A DNA stretch of 36,089 nt from DATBAK01 sp038240075 (GTDB lineage: Bacteria > Actinomycetota > Acidimicrobiia > IMCC26256 > PALSA-610): the NCBI GenBank assembly GCA_038240075.1, contig JBBSEC010000041.1:1-36089 (forward strand), read 5' to 3'. Each line of letters begins with the position of its first letter. The stretch's first letter is position 1. The notes under the pieces are model-generated. The model searched no databases and had not been told where the DNA came from. It was given only the letters and a program-made list of their open reading frames with translations. Both the position numbers and the translations under genes were made by a program. Of this stretch, positions 23,553 to 33,556 are shown piece after piece.

Positions 23553-25166
23553 TCAGGAGCCGCGCGCGGCGGTCGCGATCTTCTTGGCCCAGGGGTAGTC
23601 GGGCTTGCCGCTCGGCGAGCGTTCGATCTTCGCGACCACGTGAAGCTCGCGGGGCACCTTGTAGCCGGCAACGTGAAGCCGTGAGTGCGCGTCGAGCTCT
23701 TCGAGGGTCACGGTGTGATCGGGCCGGAGCTCGATCACCGCGGCGACCCGCTCGCCCCAGCGCTCGTCGGGCACGCCGACCACCACGACGTCGAACACCG
23801 CGGAGTGTGCCTTCAGCGCGGCCTCGACCTCTTCGGGATAGATCTTCTCGCCACCCGAGTTGATGCAGACCGAACCCCGCCCGAGCAGCGTCATGGTTCC
23901 GTCGGCCTCCACGACCGCGGAGTCGCCCGACACGGAGAAGCGCTTGCCGCCGACGGTCACGAACGTCGCGGCCGACTTCTCGGGATCCTTGTGGTAGCGC
24001 AACGGCACGTTTCCGCCGCGCGCCATGCGGCCGACGACACCGGAGCCGGGAGCGACGACGTTCATGTCGTCGTCGAGCACGACGGTGTCGGGGCCCATGC
24101 GCACGGTTGGCAGGCCGGGCTTCTCGTTGCCGCCCTTCATGATCACGCGCACGCCGTTGTAGCCGGTCTCGGTCGAGCCGACCGCGTCGGCGATGACGAG
24201 GTTGGGGAACCGCTCGTGGAACTGCGCCTTGACCGTTGCGCTGAAAACGGCCGCGGTCGACATCAGCGCGGCCAGGCAGGCCACGTCGTAGCCGCCCTCG
24301 TCGAGCGCCTCGATGAGCGGGCGACCCATCGCGTCGCCGGTGATGCCGAGCATCGTGATCCGGTACTTCTCGACGGCCCGCCACGCGTCGTGCGCGTCGA
24401 ACTTCGGCATCAGGACCGTGGTCTTCCCGTTGATCAGGCTGTTGAGCACGCCCCACTGCGCGGCGCCGTGCATGAGCGGCGCGATCACGATGTTGAGCCC
24501 GGCGTCGTCGGCGGCATCCGCCGCGGCCTTCGCAAACTGCCACTCGTCCGTGACGCGCACACCGGTCTCGAAGTTCACCAGGCCGCCGAGCACGCAGAGC
24601 ACGTCCTCCTGTCGCCACACGACGCCTTTCGGCATCCCGGTCGTGCCGCCGGTGTAGAGGATGTAGATGTCGTCGTCGGAGCGCACGTCGAAATCGCGCG
24701 TCGGGCTCGCGCCGGCCAGCGCGGCCTCGTACGCGACCGATCCGATCGCGGAGAAGTCCTCACCGGATCGATCGTCGATCGCGATCAGGTGGCGCAACAA
24801 CGGCAGCGCGTCGCGCACCGCGGCGATGCGCGGCGTGAACTGCGCGTCGTGCACGAGCGCGACGAGGTCGGCATTGTCGAAGAGGTACCGCAGCTCGGCC
24901 TCGACGTACCGGTAGTTCACGTTTACCGGTACCGCGCGCAGCTTGTACGCCGCGAAGATCGTCTCGACGAACGCGTGGCTGTTGAACCCGTAGATGCCGA
25001 CGTGGTCGCCAGGGCCCACTCCCTGCGCTGCGAGGTGGTGGGCGAGCCGGTTCGCGCGCTCCTCGAGCTGCGCGTACGTCCGCGGCTCGTCGGCGACGAT
25101 CAGCGCGACCCGCTCGGGAACGGTGTCGACGATGTGCTCGGTGAGATCAGCGATGTTCCAGGCCAC
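23553..25166 (-). CDS. Acyl-CoA synthetase (FadD-type AMP-dependent ligase)
   Basis: 537 residues of the ANL superfamily. The AMP-binding P-loop is YTGGTTGMPKGV (171-182). Also visible are the adenine-binding region (ADAVGSTETGYNG), the hinge-side SGDSA, GGEKIYPEEVE and the C-terminal catalytic Lys in ERSPSGKPDYPW (K521). It activates a carboxylic acid to an acyl-AMP and then a CoA thioester; acyl chain is not predictable. There is no signal peptide. The start is GTG 25166 (VAWNIADLTEHIVDTV), because family members begin with this segment and the frame above is not protein-like. It stands alone in its direction and is divergent from the hemerythrin gene, with a dyad (25259-25276) in the gap. 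Confidence 0.9.
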   Translation of the reverse strand: MAWNIADLTEHIVDTVPERVALIVADEPRTYAQLEERANRLAHHLAAQGVGPGDHVGIYGFNSHAFVETIFAAYKLRAVPVNVNYRYVEAELRYLFDNADLVALVHDAQFTPRIAAVRDALPLLRHLIAIDDRSGEDFSAIGSVAYEAALAGASPTRDFDVRSDDDIYILYTGGTTGMPKGVVWRQEDVLCVLGGLVNFETGVRVTDEWQFAKAAADAADDAGLNIVIAPLMHGAAQWGVLNSLINGKTTVLMPKFDAHDAWRAVEKYRITMLGITGDAMGRPLIEALDEGGYDVACLAALMSTAAVFSATVKAQFHERFPNLVIADAVGSTETGYNGVRVIMKGGNEKPGLPTVRMGPDTVVLDDDMNVVAPGSGVVGRMARGGNVPLRYHKDPEKSAATFVTVGGKRFSVSGDSAVVEADGTMTLLGRGSVCINSGGEKIYPEEVEAALKAHSAVFDVVVVGVPDERWGERVAAVIELRPDHTVTLEELDAHSRLHVAGYKVPRELHVVAKIERSPSGKPDYPWAKKIATAARGS

Positions 25167-25258
25167 GGGCCCTAGTTGAGCAGGACACCGCGCGCCCGGG
25201 CAATGCGGGCGCGCCATCGACTCGCGACCGCCGCCCAGCCCCCGCCCTGGTGGTGTTT

Positions 25259-25276
25259 TGTCACCTATGCGTGACA
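25259..25276. promoter_or_regulatory. Candidate operator: TGTCAC-N6-GTGACA dyad
   Basis: A perfect 6-base inverted repeat with a six-base spacer (CTATGC) sits in the 202-base gap between the divergent acyl-CoA synthetase and hemerythrin genes, about 93 bases from each start. Spacing and sequence recall CRP/FNR- or TetR/GntR-type sites. The binding protein is unknown. Confidence 0.4.
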
Positions 25277-25368
25277 GATCGCGACCAGGGGACCGCGGTG
25301 GCGGACAACAGGTGCGGCGCGACAGGGCAATGAGTTTGGCGACGCGGTGATCGGGTACACCGCGCGGC

Positions 25369-26118
25369 ATGGCAAACCCGACTTCAACCAGAACGCGACC
25401 CGCGAGGAAAGCGTCTTCCACGACAACACGTGCCCGCAAGGCTGTAGAGAAGGCGCCCGCCGCGAAGCGGGTGAAGAAGACGGTCACGAAGGCCCGCACC
25501 GCTGAGAAGCGGACTACTCCGGTGAAGCGTCCCGGTCGGCCGGTCGACGCGATCGCGCTGCTCAAGCAGGATCACCGCGAGGTGCAGGATCTCTTCCGAC
25601 GGTTCGAGCGCGCGGGCGACGGTGCCCGCCGCACGAAGCGCCAGCTCGTCGACCGGATGATCGAGGCGCTCTCGCGCCACGCGGGCATCGAGGAGCTCGT
25701 CTTCTATCCCGCCGTCCGTCGCGAAGTCGCGCGTTCGACCCCCGACGTGCTCGAGGCGATCGAAGAGCACCATGTCGTGAAGATCCTGCTCCGCGAGCTC
25801 GAAGACCTCGACCCCGCGAACGAGCGCTTCGACGCGAAGGTCACGGTGATGATCGAGAACGTCCGTCATCACGTGCGTGAGGAAGAGGACGAGCTGTTCC
25901 CGCGCGTGCGCAAGGCGCTGAGCCGGTCGCAGCTGCTTGAGATCGGTGCCGCGATGAAGAAGGCGAAGCCCGGCGTCCCCAGCCGGCCGCATCCCTACGC
26001 GCCCGACGAGCCGCCCGGCAACGTGTTGGTGGGCGGTGCCGTCGCGGTGCTCGACCGGGCTCGAACTGCAGGCAAGAAGGCGGTCGAACGCGTCCGGGAC
26101 GAGATCCCCGCGCTCTGA
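25369..26118 (+). CDS. Hemerythrin-domain protein with histone-H1-like N-terminal tail
   Basis: 249 residues. Residues 1-57 are a Lys/Arg/Ala/Thr-rich tail with KK, AKR and PVKRPGRPV phrases, like histone H1 or the tails of mycobacterial HupB. Residues 58-185 form a four-helix hemerythrin domain with candidate di-iron ligands H69 (KQDHREV), H104 and E108 (RHAGIEEL), H134/H135 (EEHHVV), H167/H168 and E172 (RHHVREEED). A second basic segment (ARTAGKKAVERVRD) ends the protein. Hemerythrins bind O2 or NO or sense iron and redox state. The tail suggests nucleic-acid binding, so I infer a nucleoid-associated redox or oxygen protein. No signal peptide is present. It is divergent from the acyl-CoA synthetase. 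Confidence 0.87.
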   Translation: MANPTSTRTRPARKASSTTTRARKAVEKAPAAKRVKKTVTKARTAEKRTTPVKRPGRPVDAIALLKQDHREVQDLFRRFERAGDGARRTKRQLVDRMIEALSRHAGIEELVFYPAVRREVARSTPDVLEAIEEHHVVKILLRELEDLDPANERFDAKVTVMIENVRHHVREEEDELFPRVRKALSRSQLLEIGAAMKKAKPGVPSRPHPYAPDEPPGNVLVGGAVAVLDRARTAGKKAVERVRDEIPAL

Positions 26119-26136
26119 TTCACGTTCGGGAGACCA

Positions 26137-26153
26137 CTCACGCCATTCGTGAG
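26137..26153. terminator. Candidate hairpin between convergent genes
   Basis: CTCACG and CGTGAG form a perfect six-pair stem with loop CCATT in the 81-base gap between the hemerythrin and lipoprotein genes, which converge here. There is no T tract. A bidirectional terminator is plausible. Confidence 0.35.
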
Positions 26154-26199
26154 GCACCCGTCGTCGAGCTGCCAGGCATCGGGCGTGGTGACCCAGTAC

Positions 26200-26766
26200 C
26201 TACGACTCGGTCCAGCAGCCCATGATCGTGGCGGCGAGGGTGATCGCGACGTTGGCGCGGGTGTCGGGCGGAACGCCGAATCGGGCCGGCAGCCCCCGGG
26301 GATCGACGGTGAGGACCTGGTTGTCCTTGCGGACGATCACTCCGCCGTCAGTCGTGGTCGTTGCGTCCTGCCCGAGCCCCGTGAGCAACATGTCGCGGCC
26401 GAGCGTGTTCGCGAGAGTGGTGAAGTAGCGGGCGGTCGAGGCGGTGTCGGGGAGTTGCTGCACCGAGAGCGTGAAGCTGCCGTCGCGATACGCGTACTGG
26501 CACGAGTAGTTCGACGCCTTCCACGTCGCCACCACGGGACGGATCGTCTTCGTACCGAGGGCAGTGGCGATGTCGCGTCCGGCTTCGGGTGCGCAGATCA
26601 TCTTCGTCGTCGCCGACGGCTCGCCCGCAGCGGTTGCGACCCGCGCGGTCGGCGTGCTGGATGTCGACCGGGCGTGCGTCGAGCCGCACGCGCCGAGTGC
26701 GAACGCGGCTGCGAGGGCGGCGACGACCGCGGCAACCGATCGGTGCAGAGGGTGAGCGGTGATCAT
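26200..26766 (-). CDS. Lipoprotein (DUF3558-like size and layout)
   Basis: 188 residues. MITAHPLHRS and a hydrophobic stretch end in the lipobox ALGAC with Cys 27. The mature part has two Cys (ICAPE, YSCQYAY) separated by about 30 residues, near the C-terminus a third (MGCW), and an alpha/beta look. The overall plan of a short Ser/Thr-rich linker, then C...C, resembles actinobacterial DUF3558-type lipoproteins, which I offer only as a resemblance. It is the last gene of the three-gene leftward set CHRD protein - sortase - lipoprotein, 13 bases after the sortase stop, and probably co-transcribed. ATG 26766 gives the signal peptide; a frame start at 26850 would overlap the sortase gene. Confidence 0.75.
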   Translation of the reverse strand: MITAHPLHRSVAAVVAALAAAFALGACGSTHARSTSSTPTARVATAAGEPSATTKMICAPEAGRDIATALGTKTIRPVVATWKASNYSCQYAYRDGSFTLSVQQLPDTASTARYFTTLANTLGRDMLLTGLGQDATTTTDGGVIVRKDNQVLTVDPRGLPARFGVPPDTRANVAITLAATIMGCWTES

Positions 26767-26779
26767 GTGAAGCTCCGAG

Positions 26780-27460
26780 TCATGCCACGAGCTGGCCGTA
26801 GGCGACGATGTTCGAGAGGTAGTGGCCGGTCGATCGATCGAATGTGCCACCGCAGGTGATCAAGCGGATCGTCGGTGTCGGCGTGTTGCTGTAGACGTCG
26901 AGGGTCGGGAACTGCTTCTTGAAGTACGAACGAACCGCGGTGATCTCGAAGGTGACGGTTCGGCCGTCGGCGCGGTTCACCGCAACCCGGTCACCCGGTT
27001 TCAGTGCGCCGAGTCGGAAGAAGATCCCCGGGCCGGCTTTCGAGTCGACGTGACCGAGGATGATCGTCGGGCCGACTTGTCCGGGAGTGACGCTTCGCTC
27101 GTACCAGCCGGCCACGTGGAAGCTGGTCGGCACCTCCACGCTGCCGTCGGCATTCAGCCCGAGTCGGATCAACGTCGATTGCACGCCGATGCTCGGGATC
27201 GTGATCGCGGTTGGTGGCGAAGCGGGCAGACCCGGTTTCGTCGTTGTGATCTTCGGCTTGATCGGCGTCGGTGCGGCAGGGATCGTCGTCGTCGACGTTG
27301 GCGGAACGTAGAGCTTTCCCGCGGCCGAGGCCGACGGCTGCGGTGGCTTGTGCTGCGCGTGCAGCGCCACCGCGATCGTCACGACGCCGGCAACGGCGAG
27401 GACGGAGGCGATCACGGTCGTCGCTCGACGCGCCGTCCGTGATCGTCCTCCGTCCCTCAT
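26780..27460 (-). CDS. Class F sortase
   Basis: 226 residues. A basic N-terminus, one membrane segment at about 13-33 and a Thr/Pro-rich stalk precede the sortase barrel. The catalytic triad is visible: H137 in IILGHVDS, C203 in RLITCGG and R209 in TFDRSTGHY. The usual TLTC sequence is LITC, as in actinobacterial class F enzymes. Sortases cut a C-terminal sorting signal after Thr and attach the protein to the cell wall or to another protein, outside the membrane. The neighbouring upstream gene encodes a protein ending in LQDTG, membrane segment and Arg-rich tail, the expected substrate. GAAGGACAC is a plausible ribosome binding site before ATG 27460. The gap to the CHRD gene is 28 bases. Confidence 0.9.
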   Translation of the reverse strand: MRDGGRSRTARRATTVIASVLAVAGVVTIAVALHAQHKPPQPSASAAGKLYVPPTSTTTIPAAPTPIKPKITTTKPGLPASPPTAITIPSIGVQSTLIRLGLNADGSVEVPTSFHVAGWYERSVTPGQVGPTIILGHVDSKAGPGIFFRLGALKPGDRVAVNRADGRTVTFEITAVRSYFKKQFPTLDVYSNTPTPTIRLITCGGTFDRSTGHYLSNIVAYGQLVA

Positions 27461-27488
27461 GTCCGTGTCCTTCTCTTCGTTCCGACGG

Positions 27489-28265
27489 TTAGCTACGTGC
27501 CGTTGCGAAGCGACGACGAGCTCCGAAGAGCACGACCCCGCCGGCGAGCAGCGTTCCACCGAGGATGAAGAGGCCCGTGTCCTGCAGGCCCGACGTGCCG
27601 CCCGCACCGGTGGCGACGCCACCCGAGGCGGCCGCCGTCTGCGACACCGCAAGCGCTCCGCACAACGCCGGCGAAGTCGCGGCCAGCGGCAGTGAAGGAA
27701 CGAGGTCACTCTTCTCGCCCTGCGCCGTGGTGCTCAGCGTCGAGGGGTCGAGACCGTGCACGACGATGACTGCCTTGTTCGCCTGGATCGCGGCAAGGGT
27801 CGTTGCGTCGAGCGTGAACGTGCGGCTGTAGTTGATCGTCGCACCGCTCGGCGCGACGGTCAGAACCGTTCCCGCGGCGGGCGTGGTCGGACCAGTCGTC
27901 GAAAGCGTCGTGCCGATCGGCCCGTACGCGGGCGCACCCTCGGTCGTGCTGACCACGCCGTCACCGCTCGTGTCGGCTGCCGCCGTCGGGCAGACGCCCT
28001 GGCCATTGATGTGGATGTGCTGCACGTGCGGGTACGGAGCGTTGTTGAACGTCGCGGCAAGGCCGGTGACGTGCTCGGTGACCGTGGCCTGGTCGCCGTT
28101 GAGGGTCAGCATGAGCGTGCCCGACGCGGTCGAGTGGTTCAACGGCGCGAGGGTCGCCTGGTACGACGTGGTCGCGGCGACGGCCGGGCCGGCCGCAACG
28201 GCGAGTGCGCCGACTGACATCACGCCGGCTGCAACCAGCGCGAGAGAAACCCGTTTGATGTTCAA
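27489..28265 (-). CDS. CHRD-domain surface protein with LQDTG sorting signal
   Basis: 258 residues. A signal peptide (MNIKRVSLALVAAG ... PAVA) is followed by a CHRD-like domain. Its His-rich phrases HVQHIHINGQG and VIVVHGLD match the pattern of CHRD proteins. The C-terminus has LQDTG (227-231), then a hydrophobic stretch (LFILGGTLLAGGVVLFG) and the basic tail ARRRF, a complete cell-wall sorting signal with LxxTG in place of LPxTG. It is therefore a probable substrate of the sortase encoded immediately downstream. The start is TTG 28265: it gives a normal signal peptide and has AGGAAAGG seven bases upstream. GTG/ATG starts further up would add a non-signal leader. CHRD domain function is poorly known. 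Confidence 0.88.
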   Translation of the reverse strand: MNIKRVSLALVAAGVMSVGALAVAAGPAVAATTSYQATLAPLNHSTASGTLMLTLNGDQATVTEHVTGLAATFNNAPYPHVQHIHINGQGVCPTAAADTSGDGVVSTTEGAPAYGPIGTTLSTTGPTTPAAGTVLTVAPSGATINYSRTFTLDATTLAAIQANKAVIVVHGLDPSTLSTTAQGEKSDLVPSLPLAATSPALCGALAVSQTAAASGGVATGAGGTSGLQDTGLFILGGTLLAGGVVLFGARRRFATARS

Positions 28266-28537
28266 GGGGGAACCTTTCCTGTGTGAGTGGGGGGATCGCA
28301 AAGGTGTATTCGATTCCGCGAGATCAGCGGATGGAACTATTGAGTGATCGCTGCTATGACGCCAATGTCTGATGCATCAATTGTGAAAAGTGTGCGCGGG
28401 GGTTTAGCGGAAGTAATGAGTGGGTAGAGCCTTCCGAATTTCGGCGACCAGGCGATCGCATGTTTCGCGGAGACGCCGTGATCCAGGCGCCCGTCGGCGT
28501 CGGATACACCTTCGTCCCCCGACGAAGGGTTTCTGTC
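28266..28537. other. Divergent intergenic region, AT-richer than its surroundings
   Basis: The gap between the CHRD/sortase operon and the cupredoxin gene is visibly richer in A and T than the coding DNA around it (for example 28330-28440). It must hold promoters for both directions, but I find no convincing -10/-35 pair or dyad. An upstream in-frame ATG at 28460 would extend the cupredoxin frame into it. Confidence 0.45.
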
Positions 28538-28963
28538 TTGGCTTCTCACTTCCGATCCGCGGCGGTTGCGATCGCCGCGATCGCCGTTACCGCCGTTTTT
28601 GCCGCCGGTTGCGGCTCGAGCTCGAAAGCATCCGCAGGAACCGCGACGTCGGCGCCGTCCTCTTCCTCTTCTTCTACTCCTGCCGCCTCCTCGCCGAGCA
28701 CAACGTCCGGCGCGGCGTCGACTATCACGATCAAAAACTTCGCCTTCGGAGACCCGATTACGGTCAAAGCCGGCGCGACCGTGACGGTTCACAACGCCGA
28801 CGACACCGCGCACACGGTGTCGGCCGCCGACGGCTCGTTCAATACCGATCCGATCTTCGCCGGAGCGTCAAAGACGTTCGTCGCGCCGACGAAGGCGGGC
28901 ACCTACAAGTTCCACTGCAACATTCACGGCAACATGCAGGGAATGCTGATCGTCACCAGCTGA
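28538..28963 (+). CDS. Cupredoxin (plastocyanin-like) lipoprotein
   Basis: 141 residues. A hydrophobic signal ends in the lipobox FAAGC (Cys 25), then a Ser/Ala/Thr-rich linker at about 26-62 and a type I copper domain. The four ligands are visible as H92 (TAHTV), C127 and H130 (FHCNIHGNM) and M133. Such proteins shuttle single electrons outside the membrane. TTG 28538 was chosen because it gives a standard lipoprotein signal and has AAGGG eight bases upstream; ATG 28460 would add 26 residues of non-signal sequence. It stands next to no obvious redox enzyme, so its partner is unknown. Confidence 0.85.
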   Translation: MASHFRSAAVAIAAIAVTAVFAAGCGSSSKASAGTATSAPSSSSSSTPAASSPSTTSGAASTITIKNFAFGDPITVKAGATVTVHNADDTAHTVSAADGSFNTDPIFAGASKTFVAPTKAGTYKFHCNIHGNMQGMLIVTS

Positions 28964-28987
28964 CGGCTCGCGACCGAGTCGCTGGTC

Positions 28988-29290
28988 TCAGCCGTTCTGC
29001 TTCCAGTCGATGGTGACGCGGTTCGCGACGTCGGGATGACGTTCGAGCCACGCGCGCGCGAAGGGGCAGAGGGGCACGACCGTGTAGTCGTGCTCGACGG
29101 CTTCGTCGATCGCGGTGTTGACGAGGAGGCCGGCGATGCCGCGCCCTTCCAGCGCGTCGGGAACACCCGTGTGCACGAGCACGAAGCGTTTCCCGGAGCG
29201 GTCGTAGACGAGCTCGGCGAGATGGCCGTCGACCTCGAGCTCAAACCGTGATTCGGCCTCGTTGTTGACGACCTTCGGAATGTCGCTCAT
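28988..29290 (-). CDS. Small GNAT-fold acetyltransferase (COG2388/YjdJ-like)
   Basis: 100 residues. The phrase DALEGRGIAGLLVNTAID is the acetyl-CoA-binding loop and helix of the small GNAT group, and VVPLCPFARAWLERHPD with Cys 75 is the typical end of this family. The function of YjdJ/COG2388 proteins is not well settled; acetyl transfer to a small acceptor is likely. ATG 29290 starts the family-typical N-terminus, and the longer frame to 29374 is not supported. It converges with the cupredoxin gene (24 bases). Confidence 0.85.
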   Translation of the reverse strand: MSDIPKVVNNEAESRFELEVDGHLAELVYDRSGKRFVLVHTGVPDALEGRGIAGLLVNTAIDEAVEHDYTVVPLCPFARAWLERHPDVANRVTIDWKQNG

Positions 29291-29421
29291 GCCGTGCAGC
29301 CTCGCGCGAACGGGTGGTGGCGTTTCACCACGTTCGGCGTTTGCGTGCCCATGACCAGTGTGCGGTTCGGTCACGCCGGCGCGACGCCGGTGTCGCGCCG
29401 CCCCCCCATACCTTTCGCCTG

Positions 29422-29787
29422 GTGTTCGGCGGATGGCAGGTGCAAACGCAACAGCTGTACTTCGAGTCGGTCTGCCGGGTGCTGGGCGGCCGGGTCCGAC
29501 GCTGCGCGCTCAAGACTGATGTCGACGAGCTCGTGATCGATCTCGTGGAGCTTCGGGTCGTTCCGCAGCAGTTCGTGAACGGATGCCGGCAGCGCGCCCA
29601 CGGAACCGTCACCGTCGACATCCGCTCCGACCGGGTACGGAGTGCGCTCGAAGAGCTCGCGCGGTCTCGTTCGGCGGTCGTGCTGGAGCGTCCCGGCGCC
29701 GGCGCCCTCGAGATGCGGTGTTGTGACCTGGCGCCGACGCGCGGTGATGGCAGTTCGACCATGACCCTGAGCTGGCACGCGCCGTAG
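29422..29787 (+). CDS. Hypothetical protein, unknown family
   Basis: 121 residues from GTG 29422 (or 115 from GTG 29440). The frame has strong G/C third-position use and coherent secondary-structure-like patterns: TDVDELVIDLVELRVVPQQF and RVRSALEELARSRSAVVLERPG. I do not recognise a family. There are no signal or membrane segments. It lies 48 bases before the ABC exporter genes and points the same way, so it may be co-transcribed. The region 29291-29421 upstream shows no gene. Confidence 0.5.
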   Translation: MFGGWQVQTQQLYFESVCRVLGGRVRRCALKTDVDELVIDLVELRVVPQQFVNGCRQRAHGTVTVDIRSDRVRSALEELARSRSAVVLERPGAGALEMRCCDLAPTRGDGSSTMTLSWHAP

Positions 29788-29835
29788 CCGCGAAATCCCT
29801 CGGGGCGAATCGAGCCCGTCCGGCATGATCTGGGG

Positions 29836-31578
29836 ATGCGGCAAAGGGGGTGGCGCAATCGCGCCCTGCTGCGGACCTGGCCGTATCTGCGGCCGTACCG
29901 CCGGCACATCGCGGCCATCGTCACCACTTCGGTGTTCGGATCGGCCGCGCAGCTCTCGTTGCCGTTGATCATCGCCGCCGTCATCGACGGGCCGTTGCAA
30001 CACGGTGACCACGCCGGCATCGTGCGGTGGTGTGCGATCGCGATCGCGCTTGCTGCGTTCGAGATCACGCTCACGTTCGTGCGCCGCAACCTCCTCTCCA
30101 TCGTCGCGACCAACGTCGAGACCCACTTGCGCGACGACCTCTACGCGCATCTCCAACGCCTCGACGTCGGTTTCCACGACCGCTGGCAGTCAGGCCAGCT
30201 GCTGTCGCGCGCCACGACCGACCTCTCCATCGTTCGCCGCTTCGTCGGGTTCGGCTCGATCTTCTTCGTGTTGATCAGCGTGCAGGTGTCGGCGATCTTC
30301 GTCGTGCTCCTCGTCCTCGACTGGTCGTTGGCGCTCCTGACCTTCGCCGCGGCAATCCCGGTCGTGCTTCTCTGCCGGAAGTTCGAGCGCGACTACTACG
30401 CGGTCGTCCGCAGCATCCAGGACCAGACCGGCGACCTCACGACGACGATCGAGGAGGCGGCACGGGGTATTCGTGTGATCAAGGCGTTCGGCCGCAGCCG
30501 CGAGTCGTTCGCCGATTTCGATGAGCAGTGCACTCAGATCTACGACACCCAAATCAGCCGTATCCGTCTGCATACGCGTTTCGTGTGGGTGCTCGGTGTC
30601 ATTCCGAACCTCACGCTCACCGCGGTGTTGCTCGCGGGAATTCTCGCGGTCGGATCGGGAAGTCTCTCGCTTGGTGATCTCGTCGCGTTCGTGTCGTACG
30701 TGATCATCCTGACGTTCCCGCTGGAGATCCTGGGTTGGATCATGGCGCTCGCCGGGGAGGCCGAAACCGCGGCCGGGCGCGTGTTCGAGGTGTTCGACAC
30801 CGAACCGATGATCGTCGACCGGCCGGGCGCGATCGCGCTGCCGACCGTGCATGGTGAAGTGCGGTTCGAAGCGGTCGGGTTCCGGTATCCGGGGTCTGAT
30901 CGCACGGCACTTTCCGGCGTCGACCTCGTCGCGCAATCGGGCGAGACGATCGCGGTCGTCGGCGCGACCGGCTCGGGCAAGACGACGCTGGTGACACTGC
31001 TGACCCGGCTCTACGACCCGACCGAGGGTCGCATCACGCTCGACGGCCACGACCTGCGCGATCTCACCGTCACGAATCTCCGTTCCAACGTGGGGTTTGC
31101 GTTCGAAGACCCGTCGCTGTTCTCGGCTTCGGTGCGCGAGAACCTGTTGATGGGAAAGCCTGACGCGACTGACGAAGAGCTTGCCGGCGCGTTGCGCATC
31201 GCCCAGGCCGACTTCGCGCTCGACCTGCCCTGGGGCCTCGAGACCCGCATCGGCGAGCAGGGGCTGTCGCTCTCGGGCGGGCAGCGCCAGCGGCTCGCGC
31301 TCGCGCGCGCCATCATCGGACGGCCGCGCGTCCTCGTGCTCGACGACCCGCTCTCCGCGCTCGACGTGCACACCGAAGCACTCGTCGAAGACGCGCTGCG
31401 GCCGCTCCTTGCCGCGTCCACCGTGTTCCTCGTCGTGCACCGCCCGTCGACGATCGCGCTGGCCGACCGCGCAGTCCTGCTCGACCGCGGTCACCTCGTC
31501 GCGGTCGGCACCCACCACGAGCTCATGGAACGCGAGCCCCGCTACCGCGCCGTCCTCAGCGAAGAAGCGCCCGTATGA
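29836..31578 (+). CDS. ABC exporter half-transporter, degenerate ATP-site subunit
   Basis: 580 residues. Six hydrophobic segments at about 15-300 are followed by an ABC ATPase at about 335-575. Walker A is GATGSGKTT (376-384), the signature LSGGQRQ starts near 479, and the H-loop His is in FLVVHRP. Walker B is VLVLDDPLSALD: the catalytic Glu is Asp 504. In known heterodimeric exporters (for example TM287/288, BmrCD) one subunit has exactly this Glu-to-Asp change and forms the degenerate ATP site. The second subunit is the gene at 31661. Substrate is unknown; lipids, drugs or peptides are typical. The start ATG 29836 follows CTGGGG. The stop overlaps the micro-ORF start (ATGA). Confidence 0.9.
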   Translation: MRQRGWRNRALLRTWPYLRPYRRHIAAIVTTSVFGSAAQLSLPLIIAAVIDGPLQHGDHAGIVRWCAIAIALAAFEITLTFVRRNLLSIVATNVETHLRDDLYAHLQRLDVGFHDRWQSGQLLSRATTDLSIVRRFVGFGSIFFVLISVQVSAIFVVLLVLDWSLALLTFAAAIPVVLLCRKFERDYYAVVRSIQDQTGDLTTTIEEAARGIRVIKAFGRSRESFADFDEQCTQIYDTQISRIRLHTRFVWVLGVIPNLTLTAVLLAGILAVGSGSLSLGDLVAFVSYVIILTFPLEILGWIMALAGEAETAAGRVFEVFDTEPMIVDRPGAIALPTVHGEVRFEAVGFRYPGSDRTALSGVDLVAQSGETIAVVGATGSGKTTLVTLLTRLYDPTEGRITLDGHDLRDLTVTNLRSNVGFAFEDPSLFSASVRENLLMGKPDATDEELAGALRIAQADFALDLPWGLETRIGEQGLSLSGGQRQRLALARAIIGRPRVLVLDDPLSALDVHTEALVEDALRPLLAASTVFLVVHRPSTIALADRAVLLDRGHLVAVGTHHELMEREPRYRAVLSEEAPV

Positions 31579-31660
31579 GTGCCGGCCAGGCGCAGACCGG
31601 AGGCGACGAGAGCGCGACCCGCAGGGCGGAGTGTGCGCGAGCGCCGGAGGTAGGAGCCGC

Positions 31661-31664
<4 letters not shown>
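31575..31664 (+). CDS. Micro-ORF linking the two ABC genes (coupling repeat copy B)
   Basis: ATG 31575 overlaps the stop of the first ABC gene, and TGA 31662 overlaps the ATG of the second, both as ATGA. The 29-residue product starts MSAGQAQ and ends PEVGAA. Its ends match the micro-ORF at 10952-11035 at DNA level: 24 of the last 30 bases agree, and five of six differences are transitions. A strong Shine-Dalgarno-like GGAGGTAGGAG lies inside its 3' end and can serve the second ABC gene. Function of the peptide is unknown. Confidence 0.6.
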
Positions 31665-33547
<1,883 letters not shown>

Positions 33548-33556
33548 CCGCGCGAT

